DNA from: Cerasicoccus frondis
GTDB taxonomy: Bacteria > Verrucomicrobiota > Verrucomicrobiia > Opitutales > Cerasicoccaceae
Reading direction: 5' to 3'
Assembly (NCBI GenBank): GCA_031296915.1
Contig: JAVDPC010000033.1
Location: 1-64,000, forward strand
DNA: 64,000 bases
Below are positions 18,515 through 28,999 of this stretch, piece after piece. Under the pieces are notes generated by a model. That model was not told the origin of the DNA. It searched no databases and saw nothing but the letters and a program-made list of their open reading frames with translations. The position numbers and the translations under genes are program-made. How positions within the stretch are numbered: the stretch's first letter is position 1; every line of letters begins with the position of its first letter.

Positions 18515-19810
18515 ATGGACGACGACCTCAAGAAACTCGATGAACTCTCCCGCCGCAAGTTCCTGAACTACACTGCTCGCGCTTTGCTCGGCGTCGGGCT
18601 GGCGTCCACGGGCAGTCTGCCGCTGTGGGGCAATCTCACCGCGCCGACCGGCAGCCGCCCCCATGCGCGCAACGTCATTTATATTTACCTGGCTGGCGGT
18701 ATGAGCCACCTGGACACCTTTGACCCCAAGCCACAGTCCGACTCCCAGTATGGCCCCGTAGGCGTCATCCCGACCAATGTCGACGGCATCCAGGTCGGCG
18801 AATGGCTCCCCGGCTTGGCCCAGCGTATGAATCACCTGGCCTTGATTCGTTCGATGACGTCGACGCAGGGCGCCCACGAGTCAGGCACGTATTTCATGCG
18901 CACCAGCTATGCGCCGCGTGGAACGATTCAGCACCCCGGGCTCGGGGCTTGGCTGATGAGCATGTCCGGCAAAACAAACACTACCCTACCCGGCAATGTG
19001 CGGATCGGCGGCAGTGCGCAAATGCCCGGCCGTGAAGGTTTTTTCGAAAAACGCTATGCGCCGCTCTTCATCGGCAACCCCGACAAGGGCTTGAGCCATA
19101 TTCAACAACACAACCGCGTGGACGACGCCGAACTGCAGGAGCGACTCGAACTGGCCGAACTGATGGACCTCAGTTTCCACCAAAAGTACAGCAGCAAACA
19201 GGTTGCCTCCTACGGCGACATGTATGACGAGGCCATCAAACTGATGACCAGCGAAGACCTCGACGCCTTTAACCTGCGCAAAGAGCCTGAGCATGTCCGC
19301 GAACGCTATGGCAACTCCCAGTTTGGCAAAGGCTGCCTCCTGGCCCGGCGTCTCGTGGAAAACGGCGTGCGCTATGTGGAAGTCAACCGCGGTGGTTGGG
19401 ACACCCATAACGATAACCACAACCAGGTCGAAGTGCTCGCCTACGAAATTGACCAAGTGCTCTCGGCGTTGATCGACGATTTGTATTGGCGCGGGTTGCT
19501 TGACGAAACGCTGGTCGTCGTCGCCACCGAATTTGGCCGTAGCCCGGAAATTAATCGCAACCAGGGCCGCGACCACCACCCTGCTGCCTTCTCTTGCCTG
19601 TTGGCGGGCGGCGGCGTGCAAGGCGGACAAATCTTTGGAGCAACCGATGAACGAGGCGGCGAAGTCGCGGAAAAGGCTGTCACCATTCCGGACTTCAATG
19701 CTACGATTGCCTATTCGCTCGGCCTGCCCGTCGAGCAGGTGGTCATGTCGCCCAACGGACGTCCGTTTACTTTGGCGGACAAGGGCGAGCCGCTGCGAAT
19801 GCTGTTTTAA
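18515..19810 (+). CDS. DUF1501 domain protein (sulfatase-like fold), twin-arginine exported
   Basis: The N-terminus carries a twin-arginine-like signal (SRRKFLNYTARALLGVG). The DUF1501 pattern is clear: NVIYIYLAGGMSHLDTFDPKP, NHLALIRSMTSTQGAHESGTY, RRLVENGVRYVEVNRGGWDTH, VVVATEFGRSPEINRNQGRDHHP and a C-terminal VVMSPNGRPFTL. The family is related to the alkaline-phosphatase/sulfatase superfamily, but its reaction is unknown. AGGA 5 bp before the ATG is a good ribosome binding site. It forms an operon with the preceding DUF1549/1553 gene and probably the following cytochrome gene. Confidence 0.92.
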   Translation: MDDDLKKLDELSRRKFLNYTARALLGVGLASTGSLPLWGNLTAPTGSRPHARNVIYIYLAGGMSHLDTFDPKPQSDSQYGPVGVIPTNVDGIQVGEWLPGLAQRMNHLALIRSMTSTQGAHESGTYFMRTSYAPRGTIQHPGLGAWLMSMSGKTNTTLPGNVRIGGSAQMPGREGFFEKRYAPLFIGNPDKGLSHIQQHNRVDDAELQERLELAELMDLSFHQKYSSKQVASYGDMYDEAIKLMTSEDLDAFNLRKEPEHVRERYGNSQFGKGCLLARRLVENGVRYVEVNRGGWDTHNDNHNQVEVLAYEIDQVLSALIDDLYWRGLLDETLVVVATEFGRSPEINRNQGRDHHPAAFSCLLAGGGVQGGQIFGATDERGGEVAEKAVTIPDFNATIAYSLGLPVEQVVMSPNGRPFTLADKGEPLRMLF

Positions 19811-19877
19811 CGATGCGCCTGCGACGCTGTAAACAGACTGGCGTTTTCATCTGGGCAACGCTTTGCTGTTCTCTGGC

Positions 19878-21212
19878 ATGATCGACTGGAACACTTATGG
19901 CGCGCTTCACTTGGTGCTATTGCATGTGCCCATCGGGCTGTTTGTCGGCATCCTTGCGCTCGAAGTGGGCCTAAGCCGTGAGAAGCATCAGGAAACTTAC
20001 GAAACGGCGCTGGGCATACTGCTGCCCCTGTGCCTCCTGACGAGCATCCTCACCGTGCGGTTGGGCTATGCACTGGGACAAACGGATTACAACTGGGACG
20101 CCATTGCCGACCACCGCAACTTCGGCTACTACTATTTGGGCGCGCTTTCTCTGGCCACGCTCTGCTTCTGGCTCAACCGATGGCGTCAAGCCGCCTGGTG
20201 CTCCGGGCTCTACGCAGTCTTTATCTCCGCCGCCTTTATTTGTCTGATTCTCACCGGGCATAGCGGCGCCGTCATTACCCACGGCGAAGGCGTGCTCGAT
20301 GAAGCTTTTCCCATGCTGAAGACATCGCGAGACTCTGCATCGCAAAGTAACTCTTCAACGCAAAGTAAAACCGAACCCACCAACCCGTTTACCACCGAAG
20401 CGTACGCCATCCTAGAAGAACATTGCATCGAGTGCCACGGCATCAACAAGCGCAAGGGCGGCTATCGGATCGATGTGCCACGGCTGGCCCGGGCAGGCGG
20501 TGACAGCCACAAGCCTGGCATTGTCGCAGGCAAACCAGATGAGAGCGAACTAATCGTCCGCGTCGAATTGCCCCAAGGCGCAGAAGGCGCGATGCCTCCC
20601 GGCAAACGCCCTGCACTCACCCCGGAGCAAATTGAAACGTTGCGCGCATGGATTGAGAAAGGTGGCCAATTCCCGGGCGAGGCAAACCAGCAGGAGACTA
20701 AGCTCACCCCCAAAACGGTGAAGCAACTGGATGCGATTCGCGAGCTTGGCGCAGCGGCGGATTTCACGCCCTGGGGGGATGGCAATGTGCTCGTCAACCT
20801 TAGCCAAATGGATTCGCCAGACTGGAAACTTTGTCATGCAAAGTTAAAGCCTCTTGGAAGCAAACTGGTCTGGCTCAATGCTGGCGGCCAGGAATGGCCG
20901 CCAGAGTTTTACGCGCAGCTCCAAGACTTTCCCGACTTGCAACGCCTGCACCTTGAAAACAGTAACGTGACCGATGCGGATCTGGCTCAACTCGCGCCAC
21001 TGAAAAACCTCAGCTACCTCAACCTGAGCTCGACCGGCATCACCGAAGCTGGCGTGAAGGAGGCATTGAACCTGCCTGCGTTAACCGAGCTCTACATCCA
21101 CGGGCTCGACCTTTCACCTGCAAAGCTCAAGGAGTTACGCGCTGAATACGACAGCGTGGAAATCGCCGGGCAGTCCAAGCAGGAATTCCCTAAAAAAGAG
21201 GATAAAAAGTAG
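19878..21212 (+). CDS. Membrane c-type cytochrome with DUF2231-like domain and leucine-rich repeats
   Basis: The first ~145 residues contain about four to five membrane helices with the HxxxxHxPIGLF-type start of DUF2231 proteins (ALHLVLLHVPIGLF) and a buried LTGHSGAVITHGEGVL segment. Next comes a planctomycete-type cytochrome c domain with one haem motif CIECHG and the typical ending ALTPEQIETLRAWIEKGGQFP. The C-terminal ~130 residues hold three to four leucine-rich repeats (LQRLHLENSNVTDADLAQL, LSYLNLSSTGITEAGV). The ATG at 19878 was preferred to a TTG five codons earlier. It sits 67 bp after the DUF1501 gene. The combination suggests periplasmic redox sensing or electron transfer tied to the DUF1549/1501 pair. 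Confidence 0.85.
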   Translation: MIDWNTYGALHLVLLHVPIGLFVGILALEVGLSREKHQETYETALGILLPLCLLTSILTVRLGYALGQTDYNWDAIADHRNFGYYYLGALSLATLCFWLNRWRQAAWCSGLYAVFISAAFICLILTGHSGAVITHGEGVLDEAFPMLKTSRDSASQSNSSTQSKTEPTNPFTTEAYAILEEHCIECHGINKRKGGYRIDVPRLARAGGDSHKPGIVAGKPDESELIVRVELPQGAEGAMPPGKRPALTPEQIETLRAWIEKGGQFPGEANQQETKLTPKTVKQLDAIRELGAAADFTPWGDGNVLVNLSQMDSPDWKLCHAKLKPLGSKLVWLNAGGQEWPPEFYAQLQDFPDLQRLHLENSNVTDADLAQLAPLKNLSYLNLSSTGITEAGVKEALNLPALTELYIHGLDLSPAKLKELRAEYDSVEIAGQSKQEFPKKEDKK

Positions 21213-21214
21213 GC

Positions 21215-22963
21215 TTAGACTTCGCCGCCCTGTGCTTCGTAAAGCTTACGGTAGAGCCCGTCACGCGAAAGTAATTCCTGATGCGCGCCGCGGTCGACGA
21301 CTCTTCCTTTATCAAAGACTAGAATCTCATCGGCGCGCTGAATCGAGCTAAACCGGTGCGCAATCACAATGACCGTTTTCTGCTCCGAAAGCTTTTCCAT
21401 CGCCAGTTGTATGTAGCGTTCGCTTTCCGCGTCGAGCGCCGAGGTTGCCTCATCTAATATCAAGATCGGCGCTTGTTTCAGGAACGCGCGCGCAAGGGCG
21501 ATGCGCTGGCGCTGCCCCCCACTCAGGCGACTGCCGCTGGGACCGACCTCGGTATCGTAGCCATTGGGCAAGCTCAGGATAAATTCGTGCGCATAAGCCT
21601 GGCGTGCAGCGTCTTCAATGATTTCGCGCGAAGCCTTGGGATCGCCGACGGCGATGTTGCCTAGGATCGTGTCATTGAACAACACCGGGCTTTGCGCAAC
21701 GACAGATATTCGCTCGCGCAAGTCGTGCTGACGCAGATCACGCACGTCGATGCCTTCAACGCACACCTTGCCTTCGACCACGTCGTAATACCGCAGCACG
21801 AGGTTGGCGAACGTCGTCTTACCGGCGCCGCTGGGCCCAACGAGCGCATAGGTTTTCCCCGGATCAAGCTCGACGCTAACGTCGCGCAGCACGGCTTCAT
21901 CGCCATAGGCAAACGAGACATTATGGAACGACACGCGGCCTTCAATTTTCTCCGGAAACTCCTTCGGCTCCACCGGATCGTGGATCACTTCGTCTTCTTC
22001 CAGAATGTGCTCGATGCGCTCCAGACTCGCGATGCCGGTTTGCATGCTGTTGTGCAAGCGGCCCAGCCGTTTGATCGGCTCATAGCACATGTAGAGCGCC
22101 GCCAGTAGCGCGGTGAAAGCGCCTTCGCCGATCTGGCTTTCGTACGTGTAATACAGGCCCACGCCAATGCCCAACGCGCCAATAAACTCGATGATCGGCG
22201 ACATCATCGTGTTGTATTTCGCCAGCTTCATGAAGCCATGCAAGACACGCCCAGCCGACTCATTGAAATTTTCCGTCTCGCGTTCCTCCAGGTTGTAAGC
22301 GCGGATTTCCTGCGTGGCTTCGAGGTTTTCGCAAATGCGGTTCGTCGCCTCGGCCAGCTCGTATTGCAGGGTTGCCGCCTTCTTCTTCAGCTTCTTGCCA
22401 ATGAGCCGAATGGGGATCACGCACAGCGGTATCGCGAGGATAAAGATAAGCAGATACGCGACCTGATGATGTTTCAAAGAAAGAAAAAGCAGCACCCCGA
22501 CAGCCCCGACCAAAGTGGCTGGCTGGCGGACGATTTCCTGCGTCACCGTAATGAGCGTCATCTGGACTTGATAGGTGTCGGACATCGCGCGCGAGACCAG
22601 TTCGCCAGGCGGATTCTTGTGATAAAAACTCAGCGGCAAGCGCTGCAGTTTGGCGAACAGGCGGACGCGTAATTTCTCGAGCACCGTCTGCCCACAGAAG
22701 GCCAGGTAGTAGTTGCTGAAAAAAGTCGTCAAGCCACGCGCGCCCATGATTGCGGCAGGCAGCAGGCAGTAAAAATATAGATCGATCTGCGTCAGATCGT
22801 GCCCTTTAAAAACCACGGGGACGACCTCAGCCAACATCACCGGGATGCCTGCGCCGCTCAAAGCGCCCGCGATTAAACCACAGATAATGGCCAGCACCAG
22901 CTCACCAATGACTGGCTTGAGCAACGGAAAATAAGGCTTAAAGCGACGAAAAGTTGTGAGCAT
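21215..22963 (-). CDS. MsbA-like ABC exporter (fused permease-ATPase)
   Basis: This is a half-transporter with an N-terminal six-helix permease (about 1-320) and a C-terminal nucleotide-binding domain. The NBD has Walker A GPSGAGKTT (about 377-385), Q-loop VVAQSPVLFND, signature LSGGQRQRIALARA, Walker B ILILDEATSALD and switch His AHRFS. The lipid A exporter MsbA belongs to this family. Its operon position after a lipid A-type acyltransferase/GT9 gene supports a lipid A or LPS-precursor flippase role, which is inference. The ATG at 22963 (MLTTFRRF) was chosen because it follows the upstream stop by 10 bp; a further-upstream start would overlap that gene. Confidence 0.92.
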   Translation of the reverse strand: MLTTFRRFKPYFPLLKPVIGELVLAIICGLIAGALSGAGIPVMLAEVVPVVFKGHDLTQIDLYFYCLLPAAIMGARGLTTFFSNYYLAFCGQTVLEKLRVRLFAKLQRLPLSFYHKNPPGELVSRAMSDTYQVQMTLITVTQEIVRQPATLVGAVGVLLFLSLKHHQVAYLLIFILAIPLCVIPIRLIGKKLKKKAATLQYELAEATNRICENLEATQEIRAYNLEERETENFNESAGRVLHGFMKLAKYNTMMSPIIEFIGALGIGVGLYYTYESQIGEGAFTALLAALYMCYEPIKRLGRLHNSMQTGIASLERIEHILEEDEVIHDPVEPKEFPEKIEGRVSFHNVSFAYGDEAVLRDVSVELDPGKTYALVGPSGAGKTTFANLVLRYYDVVEGKVCVEGIDVRDLRQHDLRERISVVAQSPVLFNDTILGNIAVGDPKASREIIEDAARQAYAHEFILSLPNGYDTEVGPSGSRLSGGQRQRIALARAFLKQAPILILDEATSALDAESERYIQLAMEKLSEQKTVIVIAHRFSSIQRADEILVFDKGRVVDRGAHQELLSRDGLYRKLYEAQGGEV

Positions 22964-22973
22964 ACAAAGGTTC

Positions 22974-23951
22974 TCAATGACGTGAAACCGGCAAGCGTAG
23001 CGCGAAGACAACGGTCAACGCAAGCGTGAGGATCAACGGCAAAATTCCATCCGTCAACCCGCCTCCAGCCAGCAGCCAGCGCAGTTCATCAGGGTGAACC
23101 CAGACAGCCTTCTGGTAAATAAGCATCACAAAAACAATGCCCGCATGCAGCCCGATCGGCGCCCACAGGGAGCGCGACCTCAGGTAAAGCACACAGAGTA
23201 ATGCGCCCAGCGACGTGTAGTTGGCGAACTCGATGAAGTCGAAATTTAGGAATATGCCCACCGCATTGAGCCCAGCGATGTGCAACCCCGCCAAGAAGCC
23301 AGGGTCTGCGTTTGGCCCTGCCAGCAACGAGTCTGGCGCCCGAAAGTGCAAGTAGGCGTAAATCATCGACGACAGCAATATCGCCACCTTCGGTCGAAAC
23401 CCGGTATAGAAGATGCGAAAGATCAGGCTGCGAAACAGAATTTCCTCTGCGACGCCGATCAGAACAGCACTGACTGCGGCGCCGCCAATGGCCTTTAACC
23501 AGTCGCCAGTTCCTTCAAGCTTACCTGTATGATACCAGGTGAACGTCAGTTGAAACGAAATGATCAACGCCGCCAGTGCAGCGCCCATTATCAAGCACCC
23601 CATCAGCCAACGCAAACTATCCGGGCGGCCTTTCAAATCATTGGCCGAAAGAAAGCCCGCCGAACGTCCGATCAAGCCAACCACGACCATCAGCCAGGGT
23701 AACAGAATAATGATGGGCAGGTAGCGACAGCGGTCGACGAATTTATCAAAATCCCGCGCGACCAGACTCGCGGCAACGCCATCGGGGTTTCCCTGCGCCA
23801 TCGCAGAACAAGCCGCATAAACCAACGGAGCCAAAAGCCCGGCGAAGAGCAGCGCCCCAAACCAAATAACTAAAAACAGCCATACTCCGCGCCTGCTGCT
23901 GCGGTCAGGCGACAGTCCAAAAAGCATGAACTGCCGATCCCGCTCAAGCAT
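22974..23951 (-). CDS. CPBP-family intramembrane metalloprotease
   Basis: An eight-helix membrane protein with the CPBP (Abi/CAAX) motif: EEILFRSLIF, followed by a helix ending in YAYLHF, and a later NAVGIFLNFDFI segment. The EExxxR and FxxxH-type residues bind the metal in this family. Its start overlaps the end of the upstream acyltransferase-GT9 gene by 8 bp (ATGCTTGA), so translation is probably coupled. It lies between that gene and an MsbA-like exporter; a role in envelope protein or lipid processing is possible but not demonstrated. Confidence 0.88.
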   Translation of the reverse strand: MLERDRQFMLFGLSPDRSSRRGVWLFLVIWFGALLFAGLLAPLVYAACSAMAQGNPDGVAASLVARDFDKFVDRCRYLPIIILLPWLMVVVGLIGRSAGFLSANDLKGRPDSLRWLMGCLIMGAALAALIISFQLTFTWYHTGKLEGTGDWLKAIGGAAVSAVLIGVAEEILFRSLIFRIFYTGFRPKVAILLSSMIYAYLHFRAPDSLLAGPNADPGFLAGLHIAGLNAVGIFLNFDFIEFANYTSLGALLCVLYLRSRSLWAPIGLHAGIVFVMLIYQKAVWVHPDELRWLLAGGGLTDGILPLILTLALTVVFALRLPVSRH

Positions 23952-25875
23952 TGGCTGCGGCCTCCTTTAATTGCTGACTCAGTGCATCAGCAACGGTTTC
24001 GGGCGTAACCGCGCGAATATCGCCCCCACCAGTCGGGGCGCAACCCGGCGGCTGAAGCAGCGCCTTAGGCGCATCAAAACAAGGGCCGGTGCGGATCGGG
24101 TTTGTGGGCCCAAAAACTACGATGACCGGCACGCCCAACGCATTGGCCAAGTGCATGCCGCCAGTGTCATTGGTGACGAGCGCGCGGCATGTGAGCAGCT
24201 CGGATGCAAACTCGATCAGGTTCGTCTCACCCGCACGGTTCATCACGCGATCCGACGGAAATCCGCTCGCCACCTGCTCGGTTATCGCGCGATCATTCGG
24301 CGTGCCAAACAGCGTGAAGCGTTCGTTGGGAAATTGCTCAATCAGCGCCCGCCAATGCTCCACCGGCCAACGCTTAGCGGGCTCATTTTCAGTCCCGCAA
24401 ATCAGGCCAATCGTCTGCTTACCACCAGTCGGCGTCACGAAATCTCCGCCCAATTCTTCCGCGCTAAAGGGCGTGTAATCCGGCTTTTCCTTAAGCCCAA
24501 AATGGCTGAGAAACTCGCGCCACAGTTCCACCTGATGAACGGAGGCTTCATCCAAGTCCGCAGGCAATTCCCAATGGTGCGTGAGGAACGGGCGCGGTTT
24601 GCCCGGACGCAGGATGCCAAAACGCTGCGGCGCGCCAATGCGCTTGGCTTCACGGTCGCCACGAAACGAATTGGTAAGCAGGATCTGCATATCTGGATAC
24701 TCTAAAGAAAGCTTTTTGAAAAAGGCGCCCTCTCCGGCAGCCCCCTTATCAGGCAAAATAATGTGGCGGTCGCCGACAGGGAACGCGTCGAGCAGCGGCT
24801 TGAATTGTTTGCGAGCCAAGAGCGTGATCTCCGCATCTGGACGGCCACTACGCAGCGCGCGCAGCAACGGCATCGCCATGATCACGTCCCCCAGCCAGTT
24901 CGGCAGGCGAATCCAGATGCGGGTATGCTTGGGCATCGTATCCCAACCGCGCCACGCCATTTCGTCCTCCAACGCATTGCGGCGATGCTTGAGCTGCAGA
25001 CGGCGATCCCACTGATCTTGCGTCCGCCAGCGGTCGTGCAACCATAGCCAATCGGTGCGGAAGCCGGGCTCGGTCCGCAACTTTTGCTCGAACCAGGCAT
25101 TAGAAATAAAAATGCAGTCCACGGATTCGCTGGGGCGCTCAAGTTCCTCCATTTTGATGACGCCGCGCCAGAATCCGGTCCGCTCCGTCCATGCCGCGCC
25201 AATGCGTGTTTTAAACTTTGCCGCCAGCATGCCGGGGAGTTCGGTGGTCGAGCAAACGCGGCCCATAAACGTCGACAAAACACCGATGTTGCCGGCATTT
25301 TGGTCAAAGAGAATCGTGATCACTTTCTGGTCGCGCAGCATTTGAATGGCCTCGGCGAAGCCCTCCTTGCGCGAAAGCAGGCGCACGCCAAAACGCTGCC
25401 GCGTACGCAACACCCAGTCCTCCAATGCCGCCTGCTTGAGCGGGCGGTAGATGGTCCCCACTTCAGGAAACGAGCCACTGACCAGGGCAGGCAACAGCGT
25501 GAGGCTCTCCATGAGGCACAAATGCGGGACGATGACGATGGCTGGCTCTGGATTTTCCGCGTTCTGCTGGATCTCCTCTTCGAAATTTGCAGCGATGCTG
25601 AAGCGGCCCATCAACTGCTCCTTCGAAAAGTGAGGCGACACCAAAACGAAGAGCGCCATTTCCACCGTTCGACGGCAACTGGTGCGGCCGATCTTACGAC
25701 GCTCAGCCTCGGACATCTCGGGGAACGCATGGTGCAAGTTAGACAACAAACTACGGCGGCGCTTCGTTGGCAGGCAGTAAATCAGGTCGCCCAGCACGAC
25801 TGTCAACGCACGCGAAATCGCCTCCGGACTGTGCGCCAGGAGAAAGCCAAGAATATGGATGATCTTGATAGCCAC
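23944..25875 (-). CDS. Fusion of LpxL-type lipid A acyltransferase and GT9 heptosyltransferase-like domain
   Basis: Residues 1-295 match the LpxL/HtrB late acyltransferase family: N-terminal hydrophobic anchor, RRRSLLSNLHHAFPEMSE, the catalytic HX4E (H118...E123 in VPHLCLMESL), YRPLKQAALEDW and an FDQNAG segment. From about residue 314 a glycosyltransferase family 9 domain begins (IWIRLPNWLGDVIMAMPLLRAL) with the family motifs CGTENEPAKRWPVEHWRALI, VTNDTGGMHLANALGVPVIVVFGPT and a C-terminal PPGCAP. Both activities build lipid A-core: acylation of lipid A and addition of a heptose-like sugar. They are normally separate proteins. The start is a GTG. It heads an operon with a CPBP protease and an MsbA-like exporter. 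Confidence 0.9.
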   Translation of the reverse strand: MAIKIIHILGFLLAHSPEAISRALTVVLGDLIYCLPTKRRRSLLSNLHHAFPEMSEAERRKIGRTSCRRTVEMALFVLVSPHFSKEQLMGRFSIAANFEEEIQQNAENPEPAIVIVPHLCLMESLTLLPALVSGSFPEVGTIYRPLKQAALEDWVLRTRQRFGVRLLSRKEGFAEAIQMLRDQKVITILFDQNAGNIGVLSTFMGRVCSTTELPGMLAAKFKTRIGAAWTERTGFWRGVIKMEELERPSESVDCIFISNAWFEQKLRTEPGFRTDWLWLHDRWRTQDQWDRRLQLKHRRNALEDEMAWRGWDTMPKHTRIWIRLPNWLGDVIMAMPLLRALRSGRPDAEITLLARKQFKPLLDAFPVGDRHIILPDKGAAGEGAFFKKLSLEYPDMQILLTNSFRGDREAKRIGAPQRFGILRPGKPRPFLTHHWELPADLDEASVHQVELWREFLSHFGLKEKPDYTPFSAEELGGDFVTPTGGKQTIGLICGTENEPAKRWPVEHWRALIEQFPNERFTLFGTPNDRAITEQVASGFPSDRVMNRAGETNLIEFASELLTCRALVTNDTGGMHLANALGVPVIVVFGPTNPIRTGPCFDAPKALLQPPGCAPTGGGDIRAVTPETVADALSQQLKEAAANA

Positions 25876-26048
25876 GAACTTTAGCAGGAGGAACTACACG
25901 CATTCACATCGAATTTGGCAAGCGTTGCGTTTGCACACATTCAGAATCCAGCTAAATGCGTCCCCGCCGAAAATGGCTAATCTCGCTCCGCAATAAGTTG
26001 TCCGAAGAGGAGATTGCACAACCAATAAAGACAGCCACGCTAAATTCA

Positions 26049-27404
26049 ATGCCCGCTCTTTTCCCCTGCCAGCGCCCCGCTGCCCCTGAACGCACCTTTG
26101 CCAGCGACGCCGTGGAACGCGTTATTGCGAGCGCGGTCGACGCGATTGCCGACCCCGAGCTCGCGTGGCTGTTCAGCAACTGCTTTCCCAACACCCTCGA
26201 TACCACGGTCGACTTCGAGGTCATCGACGGCCGGCCTGATACGTTCATCATCACGGGTGACATCGATGCGCTCTGGCTGCGCGATTCGACCGCGCAGATC
26301 TGGCCCTACCTGCCGCTCATTACCGAAGACGCCGCGCTGCGCGACCTGGCCATCGGGCTCGTCCACCGGCAGGTGAAATGCGTGCTACTCGATCCCTACG
26401 CCAACGCCTTCTATAAAGACCTCGGGGAAGTCTCCAAACACAACGCCGACCGACCCGCGCCGAAGCCTGGAGTCCACGAGCGCAAGTGGGAGATAGACTC
26501 GCTGTGCTACGTCGTGCGGCTCGCGCATGAAGTCTTTCGGCTGACGGGCGACCCTGCGATCTTCACCGACGATTTCGACCGCGCCATGCGGCTCATCGTC
26601 GCCACCTTCCGCACCGAGCAGCGCCTCGACGGTAAGACGCCCTACCGGTTCGAGCGCACGGTGGATATCCCCATCGACGCGCCGCCCTTCCAAGGGACCG
26701 GACACCCGGTCAAGCCTTGTGGGCTCATTTGCTCGGCCTTCCGCCCGTCCGACGACTCGACGATTTTCCCCTACCTCGTGCCGGCTAACCTCTTTGCGAT
26801 GCTGTCGCTGCGTCAGCTGTCCGCACTTTATAATGATACGCTCGGCTGCCCGGACTTTGCCGCTGAATGCGCCGCCATGGCCGACGTGATCCACGCCGCG
26901 ATCCAGCGCCTGGCCGTCACCGAGCACCTCGACTTCGGCCCGATCTACACTTACGAAGTCGACGGCTACGGCAACCGCATTTTCATGGACGACGCCAACG
27001 TGCCCTCGCTCATGTCCCTCGCCTACCTCGACCCGGCCTTCACGGGCGATCCCGTTTACCAGAACACCCGGCGTTTCCTGCTGAGCGACGCCAACCCCTA
27101 CTATCTGCGCGGCGCGGCCGCCGAGGGCCAGGGCAGCCCGCACACCGGCAAGGACAGCATCTGGCCGATGGGCGTCATCCTGCGCGCCCTCACCTCCACC
27201 GACGAGGCCGAGATCCGCGCCTGCCTGCAAACCCTCGTGCGCACACACGCGGGCACGGGCTTCATGCACGAGTCCTTCCACCGCGACGACCCCGCGCAGT
27301 TTACACGCACGTGGTTTGCCTGGGCAAACACGCTATTCGGCGAATTAATTCTCCAAATACAGCGAAACCACCCAAATTTGCTAGCCGAAACTTTTGCTGA
27401 TTAA
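26049..27404 (+). CDS. Glycoside hydrolase family 125 (exo-alpha-1,6-mannosidase-like)
   Basis: The protein matches GH125: TTVDFEVIDGRPDTFIITGDIDALWLRDSTAQIWPYLPL (key part GDIDALWLRDSTAQIWPY), DPYANAFYKD, KWEIDSLCYVVRLAHEV, FRPSDDSTIFPYLVPANLFA, DDANVPSLMSLAYL, GKDSIWPMGVILRAL and MHESFH near the C-terminus. Known members release mannose from alpha-1,6-linked mannosides. No signal peptide is visible, so it would act in the cytoplasm on imported oligosaccharides. ATG 26049 gives 451 residues, close to family length; an ATG at 25956 would add 31 residues without family resemblance. Third-codon positions look richer in G/C than in neighbouring genes, possibly a sign of transfer. No transporter lies beside it. 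Confidence 0.88.
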   Translation: MPALFPCQRPAAPERTFASDAVERVIASAVDAIADPELAWLFSNCFPNTLDTTVDFEVIDGRPDTFIITGDIDALWLRDSTAQIWPYLPLITEDAALRDLAIGLVHRQVKCVLLDPYANAFYKDLGEVSKHNADRPAPKPGVHERKWEIDSLCYVVRLAHEVFRLTGDPAIFTDDFDRAMRLIVATFRTEQRLDGKTPYRFERTVDIPIDAPPFQGTGHPVKPCGLICSAFRPSDDSTIFPYLVPANLFAMLSLRQLSALYNDTLGCPDFAAECAAMADVIHAAIQRLAVTEHLDFGPIYTYEVDGYGNRIFMDDANVPSLMSLAYLDPAFTGDPVYQNTRRFLLSDANPYYLRGAAAEGQGSPHTGKDSIWPMGVILRALTSTDEAEIRACLQTLVRTHAGTGFMHESFHRDDPAQFTRTWFAWANTLFGELILQIQRNHPNLLAETFAD

Positions 27405-27530
27405 CACAGGGGCTCCAGCCGGTTTTTAATTAGCCACACTTATACGAGCTAAGCAAATCGGCAACGTTTATCGTTTCATTGGGAAATGCCATTGACTCTG
27501 TGTGCAGGCGCCCTATCAGCAATGCTTACC

Positions 27531-28841
<1,311 letters not shown>

Positions 28842-28917
28842 CAGCCAACCTCCGGTTGGATCGGAGAGGCGGCATTGCCGCGTTTCCAAGCAACGGAAGC
28901 GAAGCAAAACTTTACGA

Positions 28918-28946
28918 ACCGGCGTCCAATTGGGCGCCGGTTTTTC
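28918..28946 (+). terminator. Rho-independent terminator of eno
   Basis: A 10 bp stem (ACCGGCGTCC / GGGCGCCGGT, one G-T pair) with an AATT loop is followed by TTTTTC. It lies 77 bp after the eno stop and 54 bp before the next gene, so it isolates eno from the STAND gene. Confidence 0.9.
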
Positions 28947-28999
28947 TTTACCCAACTTCGGACTTCCCTTTGCTCCATCATCTATTGATAAATTAACCC

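Noticed and set aside
20828..20846. Inverted repeat AACTTTG...CAAAGTT as an operator
   Set aside because: It lies inside the coding sequence of the cytochrome-LRR gene, away from any start.
26385..27281. 298-codon open frame opposite the GH125 gene
   Set aside because: Explained by the high GC3 of the GH125 gene; the GH125 motifs make the forward frame certain.
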